Both the position numbers and the translations under genes were made by a program. Shown piece after piece: positions 1 through 12,175 of a DNA stretch of 64,000 nt. The notes below the pieces were generated by a model. It ran no database searches. It was not told where the DNA came from and saw only the letters and a list, made by a program, of their open reading frames with translations. The stretch is from Dillenia suffruticosa (lineage: Eukaryota; Streptophyta; Magnoliopsida; Dilleniales; Dilleniaceae). Every line of letters starts with the position of its first letter. Position 1 is the first letter of the stretch. The DNA lies in assembly GCA_033439265.1 (NCBI GenBank), contig JAVTVX010000010.1, positions 25,161,056 through 25,225,055 of the forward strand, written 5' to 3'.

Positions 1-334
1 ATTTTATTATTTTTTAATATACACAAAATTGTGCAACGTTCACGAATGAGCACATCAAGGGCCTATAAATAGGGATTGATTTGATATTATGCGCAATAAT
101 TTTTATTCAAACAAAGAGCGAGGGTGACTCGTAGTACACCATTTTCCTCATTTTAATGCAATTTAAAAGATGGGTCTTTGCCAAAAAAAAAAAAAAGATA
201 AAAAAAGAAAAAAGATCAAAAAAAAAAAAAAGAGATTTTCAATCCAATTTGTTTATGGTTCAAGTTGCAACGATATTGGCCATTCTTGAAGATATTCTAG
301 GTTATCTCTTTGCTGAGTCTCTAATATTTTGGTT
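1..334. other. AT-rich intergenic sequence
   Basis: There is no gene signal here. Poly-A runs near 182-230 create a lysine-rich spurious frame. Confidence 0.6.
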
Positions 335-1342
335 GGGGTATTTTCGAGAATATTATGAGATGGAACTCAAATTATTAAAATATCATAGTTTTTAATAATG
401 TTTCAAAGCTAACGAAATTGAATTTTTGAAAATCGATTTTAAAACCTATGGCTGCTCATTTACCTGCCCGCCTATAATAGATTTAAAAAACCAATTATTT
501 AAAATCAAAAGATTTTAAAATCAATTTTTAAGAAATCTAATTCAGAGTTTCCAAAACCTTATGGGTGATGAAACATATTCTTGAAACATATTCTTGACAA
601 GGTTTTCGCATAATACAGGTTCAACTTCACCCCATTTACTTTTCTGCTTTCTCTCTATCTTGTCTCTCCCCGTGAAACCTAGGTGGTTGTCGATTTCAAT
701 CCATGGGTTAATCTAATCTTGATTTCAATCAATGGTTAATCTAATCTTAATTTTTATACAAAAATAAAAAATATCATTATCTCCATGACTTTTCAGTTTA
801 ATCCAATCATAATTTTTTATTAAAAAAAATGACCTTGTCGTGATCTCAAATTTCACCATCATGAAGAGACCCCCAGTGCATTGTTGATTTGATTGAAATG
901 AAGAAGGGGGAGCGTAAGGCCCAAATTAATTCATTATCAAATTAAATATTATATTAAATTCTTGTCAACATTAAAATAAATAAATAAATCTTGTAATTAA
1001 AAAAATAGTTTTTGTCAAGGAAATTGAAAGAAAATTGCTTTTCATTGAAAAACAATAATAATAATTAAAAAAAAAAAAAAAAAAAAAACTTGAACAAGAA
1101 GTCCGTGATTGACCATCCAAGCACATGAGAAGTAATAGAATAAGTTCGTCATGGTAAATCAAAGATTGTTATTATACTTGAAACAGAAAGAAATTACAAA
1201 ATCTTTTCAAAGTTCTTATATTATTATTTCTTAATTAAAAAACATTAGTAAAAAATGACAAAAGATTTCCGAGATCTTGTTTTCAAAGTTGGTCTCCTGT
1301 GATGGAAAGCATCTGCACCGCCAATATTCGGCCCTACATCCA

Positions 1343-1388
<46 letters not shown>

Positions 1389-1674
1389 AGAAAAATAAAT
1401 GTGGCTGAAATTGAACCTCGTATTGCGTGAAAACCATGTCGAGAATATGTTCGGTCGGCCGCAAGTTGTGGGAACTCTGAACTCGATTTTCTCAAGATAT
1501 TGAATTTAAATAATTTTGTTTTAATCTATTTTGAAGATGATTTTGTAAAAATCGATTTCGAAATTAATTTTGTAAAAATCGAATTCGTAAGTTTTGAAAT
1601 ATTATTAAAAATCATAATATTTTAATAAACTCGGCTCAATTCACAATATTCTCGGAAATAACCTCTCTTTTACT
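335..1674. mobile_element. Possible MULE-like relic bounded by ~100-bp inverted repeats
   Basis: The left arm (about 335-440) and the right arm (about 1572-1674, read on the minus strand) align end to end. Both begin GGGGTATTTTCGAG / GAGGTTATTTCCGAG and continue through a shared stretch with TTATTAAAATAT and TTTTTAATAATRTTTC. Arms of about 100 bp enclosing about 1.1 kb suit Mutator-like TIRs. I see no transposase frame inside and no matching 9-bp target duplication, so this may instead be two copies of one repeat in opposite orientation. The interior is AT-rich with poly-A runs and a (GA)n tract at 1351-1387. Confidence 0.4.
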
Positions 1675-1714
1675 TTACTCAATTCTCCAAATTTATCAAA
1701 CCACAAAAAAAAAT

Positions 1715-2754
1715 ATGTATCCTTCAATTTATGGCAATGCAAAACATGCACCAGATCAAGGCTATAAAGGTACTCCCATTTTCATAGTACCTGCAATTGC
1801 AAGCAATCTGGATATGTCCCATTTTCATGGCTCTTCGAGAGCTACCACACCACCCGGTCGTCTACAGGTCTCTGCCATTGTTGTGATGACCCTGCAAACT
1901 GTTTGATCACTTGCATATGCTCATGTGTCACTTTTGGCTGGATTGCGGAGATCACCGGTAGGGGTTCCACAAGTAAGTTCTAGAAGTATTTTTATGATTT
2001 TAACTATCAGCTGTTAACATGAAAATTTTCCGATAAAATAGATTTAAGTAATTTAATTTCTATCTTAATAATTACCTATTAATGTAGAATGTTTCTAGAT
2101 TTATATATTACACGATAGAGTTAGGGAGGCTTTACATTTTAAAATTGATTATTGATACGGTAACTTTTGTTCGGCTGTTTTTGTAGCTTGTGCAGCTAGG
2201 GGTGCAATTTATGGGCTGCCACTAGGATTCCCCAGGCTACCATGCTTGTGCTCATGCTTTTATAGATCAAAATTGAGAGGACAAAATGATTTAGAGGAAA
2301 ACCCTTGTGCTGATTGCTTGGTTCATTTTTGTTGCGAGCCTTGTGCACTCCGTCGAGAATATAGAGAGCTCAGATGCCGTGGTTTTGATATGGGAATAGG
2401 TATGTCAACCATTGTTATTACATGTATCACATGATGCTCTCGAGTACTAATAATTGAAAAAAAAGGGTCGAATTTACACCATGATTGTTTACTATGATCA
2501 TTTGTCACTTCAGACTTCATCAATCTAAGGTCTTTCTTGTGAGCTCATCATTATTAGAAATCTTAGTTATAATGGAAAATGTCTTAACCTTTTCACCTCT
2601 GTTGGTATTTTCACATCATCTTTTATCAACATGCGTATAGTGCAGACAATTTTGATTTTGGAAACATGAAGGCTGGGAAGCAAACATGGATAGACGGAGC
2701 AGAGGAATCACATCAGCTCCTGTGATAGGAGCCATGACCAGATGCAAATGGTGA
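1715..2754 (+). pseudogene. PLAC8-domain protein (plant cadmium resistance / cell number regulator family), frame-broken
   Basis: Three exons are visible: 1715-1972, 2187-2399 and 2672-2754, all with GT-AG borders. The N-terminus (MYPSIYGNAK...) ends in PPGR. The PLAC8 domain then follows in another frame, with [37 protein letters not shown] and [23 protein letters not shown]. Exon 3 gives WEANMDRRSRGIT and stops at 2752-2754. Members are small Cys-rich membrane proteins tied to heavy-metal transport or organ-size control. The frame changes exactly where relatives have a Trp before S-T-G-L-C, consistent with a small deletion of 4 (or 1) nt. Splice sites and the rest of the domain are well kept, so the loss is recent or a base is missing from the assembly. 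CPC is replaced by CSC. Confidence 0.8.
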
Positions 2755-2858
2755 TTAGATAAAAACATTGATTCTACTTACTTTTCACTTGCAATGCAAA
2801 TCTTTTAACTTGTTTGAACCAACATTTTCTGTGTTGTAGAGCTGGAAGACCTATTATA

Positions 2859-3065
2859 GATTGTCATCTCCACCAGCGTCCACGACTTCAAAGGCCTTAG
2901 CAGCCTCATTGACCATATTCCCTTCGCCTAAAGCTCTCAATGCCACCTTGTACTCCTCTCGAGTGATTTTCCCATCTCTGTTTGAATCAAACTTGTTGAA
3001 AACTTCATTTCCTCCACATTTGGCTAAAAACACTCGGGAATATTTGGTTTCTGTTTGTGATAATC
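2859..3065 (-). pseudogene. EF-hand (calmodulin-like) protein fragment
   Basis: On the minus strand one frame reads ...FNKFDSNRDGKITREEYKV, then ALRALGEGNMVNEAAKAF, EVVDAGGDDNL and a stop. DSNRDGKITREE is a textbook 12-residue EF-hand loop with Asp, Asn, Asp and Glu at calcium-ligand positions. The next helix leads into a second loop (DAGGDDN) that stops after its first residues. Only one complete EF-hand remains and no start Met is visible, so this is a truncated copy of a calmodulin-like gene. It lies just beyond the 3' end of the PLAC8 gene on the opposite strand. The complementary plus-strand frame is a shadow. Confidence 0.7.
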
Positions 3066-3607
3066 TTTAGATAAGTTGAGAGAGTTGGGTTTCACAAAAG
3101 GCATTATTGTGAAACTCAGTTGAAAATAGAGAAAATTACGATTACTAGACATTCTTTTAATTATATGGATAATGCAAGCATACAGCGTTAATCAGTTCTT
3201 ACTGCTTTTTGGTCATTATTTAGAGTCCGTATGGCTAAATTGATCTTGAACAGTTTATAGATTCTTATAACTTATTAGCAATTTTTCGAATTTCAATATC
3301 TTATTTTCAAAATAAGTTCTTAAATGGTTTGGATTAAATAAAACACAATAACTTATAAGATATTCTATAAATTGAAAGTACATGGAGGAAAAAAAAAGCA
3401 CTTCTAAAACTAGGGAGAATTTGATGGCAATTCGTGAAACAACATTGCATGACAACGATACCAGAATAGCACACTGTGGCATTTAGTAAAAGATGAAGCA
3501 ACGCAGAATTGAAAGGAATACAGCAGCATCATTGCCCTATAATAATAATAGAAGCACCAGAAAAAAGAATGCAGAAAAGAGACGAAAGCATGGTGTAATT
3601 GACAAAC

Positions 3608-3875
3608 CTGTTTAAATGCTGATGTTGCAGCTCAACATGGATTACTTGAATTTGAATTGACTAGGCACCATAAGGCTGAGCTAACAACAGCCTCCGCCTA
3701 TAAATACATATATTTACGAAATGATGAAAGACAAGTTAAGCATATTCAAAAAAAGACCAGTTAAAACTCGCATTTACCTGTTTAAACGCTAAAGCTGCAG
3801 TCTGCACGGTGTTCTAGAATTTGAATTGACTAGGCATGAAAGAGCTGAACCAACAACGGCCTCTGCCTATAAATA
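3608..3875 (-). repeat. Tandem duplication of one mannosidase exon
   Basis: Two diverged copies, about 3608-3735 and 3777-3895, each carry the exon reading AEAVV-SALSCLVNSN and part of the flanking intron. Shared landmarks include CCTGTTTAAA, GAATTTGAATTGACTAGGCA and GCCTATAAATA. The offset is about 170 bp. The copies differ by small indels, so the duplication is not recent. Confidence 0.75.
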
Positions 3876-5890
3876 ATTATTCACAGAATGATAAAAAACT
3901 ATTTCAGCAAAACAAATACTAGACTGCACCAGAAAACCACTTTTCAATAACTTTAAACCCCCAGAAATTGGCCAACATACCACAGAACTTCCAATATTTT
4001 GATGCTTTGCCCAGTCATTTGTTGTATGTTGCTTAGCAGTACCTGCAATGGCATCATGATGTTGAGCAATTCCTAGGGCATCTCTCAGACTATAAGAGTA
4101 TTAGGTCCCATTGACTTCCTCCCAGCAAAGAATTAAAGCCGCTGAGCTGTGTATTTTGAAAGAGAACGATGGTCACTCAATAACTAGTACATTTGAAACT
4201 ATTAGACTCGTGCAAAAGAAAACGGTAAGAAAAGGTCATCCAGTCAATGTTCTCAAATTGGACTGCAGATTCCCTTTTAGGATCAAAGTAGGACTTATAA
4301 AATAGAAAGTGTAAGGTGTCACACTCAAGCCCACGAAACTCAAGCATAGTCTAGTCCAAAGAAGAGGAACAATAAAATAGTGCCATACCAAATAAAACCA
4401 ACTTACAAATGTATCGTTTGAGGGCTGGGTGAATAGTGAAAAACCCTGTCCCCTAAGCATTGGTGTCTGCATACCTGAAGGCAATAATAAGGTGCGTATT
4501 CATATGAAAGGGCAAGAATATAACACATAAAAAAATACAGTTAAATTTTCAAAGGTGCAAGTGATGCTCACGGGAAATAGTCCTGAGTTTTTAAAGGTCA
4601 TGATTCATATGGCCTGTCTGCATACTCAGAGTGGAGTATAACGCATTCACACAACCATCCTGCACAAATCGAACCCATTTTAAATAAAAAAAATAGTAAT
4701 CAAACAAGACAAAGACTGACTAGGTCGCATGATATACATAACACATAAATTTAATTGCAAATTGTTAAAAAAAAAAAAAGGCATATGCTGTAGCTTCCTC
4801 TACACATTAACACTTGCAATGTCAAGTTCCAATATGAGGCAAATGGAAAAGTGAATATCTAAAATTATGGAAAATGGAAAATGTGAAACTTCAGGAGACC
4901 GTAGCACCTTTGGTTCTAACCTTGTTAACATAATGAATTAACTTGTCGATTTGCTTGAACCAAGACTCAGCATATTGGTACCGAAAGTCATCACCCATTG
5001 TCTACATAATATGGTTTGTCCTAGTCACGTTCGCTTGGAGATTGAGAAGAATTCGGGACACAGCAGCATCAATAAAATCATTAACTCATTGTTCAACATT
5101 GTAGCCAAAGAGAAGGGGGTTATCCTGCAGGGTTTCTGGAACAGATGTACATGCTATTATAAAACATAACTGAGAACGATTGTAATGGTTATTTGGAAAG
5201 GTGATTCTGGTTAACATCAGAACCTGAACTGTTTGAAAGTCATTGAACACTTTGAAGTGGAAACCAGGTGTAGGACTCTAATGAACTGAAAGGAATTGTG
5301 AAGATCCGAGGAAAGCCAGGAATGGGGGAAAAAAGAACAGGAGTTTCGGATTAGAACCTGAGCAGAGGCACCAAAAGTTTTTGATCCTTGCCATATGATG
5401 TCAAAGGTCTTATCATGCTTTGCACTGCACTCTATCCTGGTAGTCGATCCCGGCAAAATGTAAAGAGTCAAAGCCAAGATGCAAGAAAATTCCACCAACA
5501 GAGAAGCAAGACAATAAACATTGATTACAAACATGCAAAAATAAGATACTTACAAAGAATGACAGATGCTAATAACATTCAACCCAATTAACCAGGTAAT
5601 AATATAGACTGAGAACTCATTAGCAAAAAATGCAGATTGATTCCATTCAGTAGCTGAAAGGTACAATTACAGTGAAACGATTGCAAAATGAATGTGAAAG
5701 GAAATGTGCAAACCTCAGCCCCCGGTAGGTAAGCCTGCACTGCAGAGTGTCCAAAAGGATCAATCTGCCATCTAGAAAGAGGAACCTTGTTGAATTGATT
5801 CCTTACTGCATGATCCCCCAGAGTTGCTTGGTCAATCAGGTTTGTCGGTTGCTTAATCATGCACACACAGTCACCATTTCTAAGCCAAAC
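3608..5890 (-). pseudogene. GH38 alpha-mannosidase pseudogene, unprocessed
   Basis: Read on the minus strand, plant vacuolar/lysosomal-type alpha-mannosidase exons occur in order, separated by intron-like DNA. 5720-5890 has IDQATLG and WQIDPFGHSAVQAYL. 5380-5480 has GFDSLHFAGIDYQDR (relatives have RIDYQD with the nucleophile Asp), then in another frame TFDIIWQGSKTFGASAQ. 4925-5150 has NPLLFGYNVEQ, TRTNHIM and GDDFRYQYAESWFKQIDKL. 4560-4665 has VNALYST. 4390-4470 has HPALKRY. 3960-4135 has FFAGRKSMGPNT and LGIAQHHDAIAGTAKQHTT. A last exon with AEAVV-SALSCLVNSN is present twice. In-frame stops and frame changes occur in most exons, and neither the HTHDDVGW N-terminus nor the C-terminal half was found. 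Intron retention points to a decayed gene duplicate, not a retrocopy. Confidence 0.88.
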
Positions 5891-6029
5891 AACACTCAAA
5901 TATAAGGACCCAATAAAGGCATTATAGGTATTGAAGAAGCCATGAAACCCAATAAATAAATCTACTCATTATCATACCAAAAATGATCAGCATCAAGTGA
6001 TTTCACCACATTATGAGTTTGTATACTGT

Positions 6030-6122
6030 GTGAAAACAGCCTCTTTGCAAAAATGCAAGGGGAAGGTTGCGTACATATACGTCTACCCTCCCCTACCCCG
6101 CACTAAGCCGGGGAGTACTTTG
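6030..6122 (+). mobile_element. Au-type SINE, 3' part
   Basis: The run AACAGCCTCTTTGCAAAAAT, AAGGTTGCGTACATATACG, CTACCCTCCCCTACCCCGC and GGGGAGTACTTTGTGC matches the conserved 3' half of the widespread plant Au SINE from memory of that consensus. It is followed by a short A/T-rich tail. The tRNA-related head is not recognisable, so the copy is 5'-truncated or eroded. It sits just upstream of the mannosidase pseudogene on the opposite strand. Confidence 0.7.
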
Positions 6123-6593
6123 TGCTATTATAACAATAACAAGCAATTTGGCAATAAGAATCCAATTTTATCATCAAGACAGAAGAAAAGAAAATACAAA
6201 GCCAGCTACCATATTGTACCATATGGTCCCTAAGGGTAAAGCAAGAAATTTATATGGGGAAAAATTCAAAATACTTTTATGGTTATAGTTTTGGGGGGGG
6301 GGCAGAGGTTTTAAAAGTTTAGTGAGAAAATTTTGGGATTATAAGTTTTGAAATTATATACATAAACCTTTTCTTAAAATTTTGACATAGAAACAAATAG
6401 GAAGACAATAGAAATTCACGGACAATAAACTAACTATAACAATACAATTATACTAAATCAAATCCTATTCGGATCACGAAGCAACTAAGACACAACCGAG
6501 TCGAGCACATTCTCAACGCAAGCACCCTACGAAAACAACACACATGACCAAAAACAAGACATTATTCGTAGTACCCACATAAAACCAATCAAT

Positions 6594-7085
6594 TCAAACA
6601 AAATCATTAAGCTTCAAAAACAGAAACCTGAATGCTGTTTGATTCAACACGACAAGGATTAAGGTTAGGGTAAATTGAGGTTCTTTTCTTTCCATCTTTT
6701 GTATTTTGCGTATGAAAAAGAGAACAAGCTGTAGACTCACTCTCTCTCTCTCTACCCTAATTGGGTCTTGCAAGGTTAGGGTTTGGGAAGATTTTTCTTC
6801 TCGGGTAAAATTGAATGGTGAGGAGAATGCTAAGGACATTAATTCAGGTAAATCACCGGAAAACAGACAAGAGAGATAGAGAGATAACATACTGGAGAAA
6901 GAGGAAGAATGCAGAGTAATGATTGTTAACAGAAAATACCATAAGCATTTGTTGATTCACCCGATCGGACCTAACCTGAAACCCAAGAAAGCAGGACGAG
7001 AGGGACAGAGATTTGGAAAGCTGGAAAAAGTTCTTCAACGGAAAGGAAAAGGAATTTTCAACGGACCGGGATTCGATTTTAAAAT
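6594..7085 (-). other. Possible 5' leader of a lost minus-strand gene
   Basis: Reading leftward from about 7085, the DNA looks like a transcribed leader: pyrimidine-rich, a TTTCAG acceptor-like site, a (CT)n tract at about 6740-6757, then a short frame beginning MERKEPQFTLTLILVVLNQ that resembles a signal peptide before a possible donor. It lies upstream of the mannosidase relic and could be its abandoned first exon, but no mannosidase residues support that. Weak call. Confidence 0.2.
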
Positions 7086-7089
7086 TTGA

Positions 7090-8020
7090 CAACTGTCATT
7101 TTGGATATTTTCGTAATTTGATAAATTTTTATTTTCAAATGCTAAAAAGGGTAATTTTTTGACCCAAAATTACTCCAAACCTAAATTTTTTTAAATAAAA
7201 TTTTATAAAAATCAATTAATAATTCATATAAAAATAACACATAATCCCCGTGAAGGTAATCAGTGAGAGAGATAATTTAAATGCGAATTATGAATAATTA
7301 ATTAATAATTTAAATAAATCTAAATTATGGGATTAAAATTAAAGAGATATGATATCCCATAAGATGAAAATAAATTAAATAATTTTAGAAAAATTAATTA
7401 AACGAACGAGGGTAAAACAGAGCAGACGACAAAGGTTTTTTATGAGATGATCCCTCGAGAGATGTCCCAAAATGTTAAGATGACATTTCTTCTTTTCAAA
7501 GGGATAGTATGTGACCAAATCATCTGACCTCAGACCACCTATAAAACCACGTCATCTCTGTTCATTCTTACGACGTTTTCCCCCTAATTCGAGAGAAAAC
7601 CTGAGACATTCCATGAAAGTAAACGGCGACAACACTATTTTCCTAGATTTTCGCGCATTTTAAGAAAAAGAAGGAAAAGGCCAAATACGTATTATATATA
7701 TTTTATTGTATAAAAGATGAAACAACGGGGGAAATGGGTAAAAATCATCATGTGAAAATTTATCTATCTCGACGTCAATCGCATGAAGGGGAGGGAGAGA
7801 GGGGGGGGGGGGAAGGGAAGAAATAATCTTTACGAAATTTATGCAAAAATAAAATATATCCCTCAAATTGTTATGCTTCTGCCAAACATTCTACAAGGAA
7901 ATCAATTAGTCTTGCAATTTAAGAGTCGCATGATTTACAAAATTTTGTTCATCCATTTTAGTAGGGAGGAAAATTCAGAGAAATGTAGATCAGGGACATT
8001 GACGGAAAAGATCTGCTTCC
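7090..8020. other. AT-rich spacer with G12 run; 3' region of the RING gene
   Basis: No coding signal was seen. A run of 12 G at 7801-7812 and low-complexity purine DNA explain the short frames. The part from about 7700 to 8020 should contain the 3' UTR of the RING ligase. Confidence 0.5.
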
Positions 8021-11000
8021 TTAGTTAATCTGAACCTCGCGGTAGCATATGGGACATACCTGGAAGGAAAAGAAAGATAGCATGAGAATCATTGTTCAGA
8101 ATAAGAATTTTGAACAACATCAGCATCTAGCTGGAAGTGGAGATCTGGGCATCATTAAATGTTTTAAGAACACAGCATGCAACATGGATATGCACGAATC
8201 AATGCCTAAAAACCCTTGCATTATCCGAAGAGATTTTCAACCAGCATTTGGATGCCCAAAACTCCTTTTCTATTCCACATAATATTTCTAAGTTAAAACA
8301 ACAGAAATTTTCACATACGAATGCAGTTTCTCAAAAAGACAAAATTTCTCCATAAACAAATGGAAAGTGGTCATCATAGAAGTACATTTTGACATTGGAT
8401 GTTACTTTTTCTTGCCTCTATTGGAATCCAGATGGGGCACAAATCAGGCATGGCCCTTTTGTAAAACTAGCAAGCCTCCAAAAGAGGATAAACATTTCTG
8501 TCAACAGAACTGGTGTGAGATTATCAGTTCAAGAGCTTCATCCTCATGTCGCTAATCAGCCAACCTATTTATTGATGTTTTACCGTATCAGAAACCATGA
8601 GCATCGTTTGTTTATCCATTGAGGGAAAATTCCGTAACTAGAACATATCTCAAGGACTAAATAAGAACATTTAAAAACATGTCCACTTAATTTATCATCA
8701 TCATGTCACAATTGTTCACAACTCAAGGTGAAAATTTTGGCAGAAACTTGTACAATAATAAGCTGCAAGATGGAAATTTTAAAGATACCTTTTTGATTCT
8801 CAGCCATCTGTTAAGGCATTTAGTGTGATATTGGTGCTTACAGGGCAACGTACTGATTTCATCCCCATCTTTGTATTCCGTACAACATATTGCACACCTA
8901 ATTGCAGTTGTACCAGCTTAATTAGTAGAGTTTATGAAAGAGAAGATTATTAAGTAGAGTGTAATTTCCTTATTTAAATACTAAATACCAATTTATTATA
9001 TAAGATACCACAAAAATTCACTTGGCATCCATAGTACAGAATACATGCAATTTCAAAAGAATTAAAGTGTCTTAGTATTACTAAAATAAAGACTTGCAAA
9101 TGCAGCCAGTTCATGGAATTTGTGTTGTGCTTGACTGCTTGTGCAGTTTTTACGTTGTAATAGAATCTCAAACCAATTTTTCAAAGCTAACAAGATTTAT
9201 CTTCTGAACAACATGTAAAAACTTTAAATGCATCTAAGTGCTATTCCTGCAGCTTGAGATGAGATCAGAATGAGCTGTCACCTAACATTGAAACTAATGA
9301 ACATGACGACGTATAGGTATTAAAGAAGAATATGCTCAGAACGTCAATCAAACTTTATCGAGTTCTAGCAAAGTCTTCTTTCATCTGTTTTTTAACACAA
9401 TAATTGGTAGTGAAGTTCCTGTAATTATCTCCCTCCATTAGCTAGATTTTCAAACTAGGCATGGTATAAACAAATCTTTAGGCTAACAATTGAACCATGA
9501 TCCTTAGAATGTTCAAGAACTAATCTTGAGGAGAATAATGCAAAATTTTCTAATTATTCTGTAGCGGAAAGTAACCATTATCTGTTGATTTCTCATTAGA
9601 AAAAGATGACTAGTAATTTTTTTTTTCTGAATGATTTTTTGCACAGAAAAATTTAATTATAATTCACCTTTGTAATTCACTTGGCAGGCTAAGGTCAACC
9701 AGACAGATGCAAGCCCAATAATCACGTTGGCCCTGATGATGCCATATGTCCATGCAGCATCAATTATATCCATTTATATATGCAGTATTTGTAACCAAAA
9801 ACGTGCATGATATGTACAAGTCTATATCTGCACCTCTATTAGCACTACCTATATGAGTATAAACAGCTAAACTAGGCAATCTTACTTATTATCCTTGACT
9901 TTGGTCTTCTTTGCAAACCAGCCACCCCCAGCCTTGTACTTAAATGAAGGTAATCTTGCGATGTTGGGTTCTGACAGCCCTTTGCTCACAGTGCCAATGG
10001 CCTCTCCAAGGTTTTGCAATTCCTAATATATGCAATTGTAAACATCGACAACAGTCACAAAAATGACCATGAACAAGATTGTAGTTTGTCATGATAAAGA
10101 GTTTGTACAGTTCAATCAAAACAATCCGAAATTGATAAAACTCCAAGAAAAACATTTCATTCACTTAACCATCAGCATAGAGTCAACATATTGCACATAA
10201 CACTGCAGCTTCAGCAACCATTGTCATAAAATATTTTAGAACAACATTTAAGTGTTTTTTTAAAATTTCCATCATGATCATCTTTGTGCATCACAGCTTA
10301 ATCACCTGACTGATTATTGTGTTGACAGGCCTATAGAAGTTCCTCAAACAAGAATGCTTAAGCAATCAAGTTTAACAAGTTAAATACCTGAGAAGGAACT
10401 TAGAAGAAAAATCATATGTTGTCATTAATTTGTGAAAACCAACAATAAGGTTTTAGATGACATGGGTTTACATATACGAATACAAAACGGAAGTTGCATA
10501 AAAAACATAGCAGCTCAAATTTTTAGACTAACCTCATAGGTCAGGTTATCCGGATCAATATTCTGCTGTATTGACTGCATTTCAATACTAAAATCAGAGC
10601 CGCATGTGCATTAGGACAAAAAGGTATTCATTTCAATATTAAGCAGCTAGATAGGCATACCGTACTCGAAGATGGTTGACGAGGGACATCTCTTTGTAAT
10701 CTAGAGTCCCCTGAAGGATAAATGGAATAAATTATTTTTACAAGATCAATGGGGACAATTAGAACCGCAACAAATGTCAAAATTATCCGTATCTATCAAA
10801 CTTACATAGTAGAATCCTACACGGAAATCGTGATTTATTAAATGGAATACATTATATCTAGCATCGTATTCCATAAGCAGGGAGAGGATTCCACCCTGGC
10901 ATAGCCTAATCATCCATTTCTTCAAACAATCCAATAAACTAAGAAATTGAATCAGAGAGGATGCAAAAAGACCAGCCTAGTAACTCTGCTAATTCAGAAT

Positions 11001-12175
11001 TCTTAGTGGCAGAAAATCCACAAGAAAATTTTGGAAGTGAAAAATCAGAAACTTTCCAAAGTTTTAGCAGACCGAAATCCTAGAGATACTATAAGCATGA
11101 CAAAAAGGACTTCCATACAGACCTACTATATCCAAATCAACAACTCATCAAAAGTCTTTGTACATAACATTATTCTGCAGATAAGTGTCAAGGATCATCT
11201 GCTGAGATTTTGAAGCTGTTAAGGTGCCAAAGTTAGATACGGTTACAAGATCTCATGGTATATATTCCTATATTTCACTTTTTGTCAATTGGCCAGACTA
11301 CTGTGAGTACTGTTTATATTTCAAGAATATGCAACATAGAAAATTTATAATTACTACTAGTAATACAAAAATATTCATTCTTAATGCGACAACAAGAAAC
11401 AAAGTTTCTTACAGTAGCTTAAGGTCACAAAATTTAGAGGCAAGCAAAAAATAATGAGAAAAAAAAGCATCAAATTTGACCCTTCAGACCTTATTTAACA
11501 CAAGCTCAACAGGGAAATCAAGTTGTACTTAATAGCATGAGAAATTACAGCAACATCAAACACTATGAAAGACTACAAAATACAAAAATTTCATCAGATC
11601 ATTGCAAATCCAAGACTAAATATAACTTCAATGGGTGCCATCCTCAAATCAAACAAACAATGGAAAACTTTTTTACCAGCTGAGTTCCCAGCATTGGCAG
11701 ATAAACTCATATTATGAAATCCATCCTCCATTTCCTGCAAAGACCAAGCTATAGCTTCGTCTAATGCAATTTGTGAACCATCGCTTACATTCCTAGAAGA
11801 TTCAGCTCCTCCTGTGGAATTTCTTGTGCTGCCCTGTTTGGCATGACCAGTAAACTGAATGCGACCAGAAGAGCCAGCAAAATTGTTTCTGTTTGTTTGA
11901 AGTGATTCATAAACACCTTCCTGTGTCATGGTTGGATATATACCAATTTCAAACATGATATTTTGGCGTTATAAAAAAGAGAATTACTCAGAAATAAAAC
12001 AAGCAATAGGATCTCTTTTTCATGAACTGGGATGCGAAGGATATCAGACTGAATGACTCATTACCTGAGTCATAAGAACTTCATCTAAGCTAAGGTCACC
12101 ATGATCAGGGAAAAATTCTTCAAACTGTGCTACAATTTCAGGCGGTATTCTTGCATTCGTGGAATTCCTCATCAT
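8021..12175 (-). CDS. RING-H2 E3 ubiquitin ligase, BIG BROTHER-like
   Basis: Seven coding exons join in frame to 243 residues: 12065-12175, 11677-11920, 10661-10710, 10533-10574, 9886-10022, 8789-8897 and 8021-8059. The start is MMRNSTNARIPPEIV, with an in-frame stop upstream. The middle holds ALDEAIAWSLQEME, then the family signature NIDPDNLTYEELQNLGEAIG followed by SKGLSEPNIARLP. The C-terminus is the RING-H2 finger: CAIC, then CKHQYHTKC, then CPIC, giving C3H2C3 zinc ligands, ending CYREVQIN. BIG BROTHER and relatives ubiquitinate regulators to limit organ growth. All phases agree if exon 4 starts at the downstream acceptor (GAAATGCAG) and not at the one 13 nt earlier. A leader exon near 13901-13990 with a GTACTT donor suggests a 5' UTR intron of about 1.6 kb. 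Nothing looks broken. Confidence 0.88.

Noticed and set aside
3600-3900. Repeated units considered as a CRISPR-like or satellite array
   Set aside because: Only two diverged units, explained as a duplicated mannosidase exon with its intron.
6067-6288. Plus-strand frames across the Au SINE
   Set aside because: Shadow of the SINE and its tail; no protein similarity expected.
10746-10934. Minus-strand frame within the RING ligase gene
   Set aside because: It falls in an intron; adding it would break exon phases that otherwise agree.
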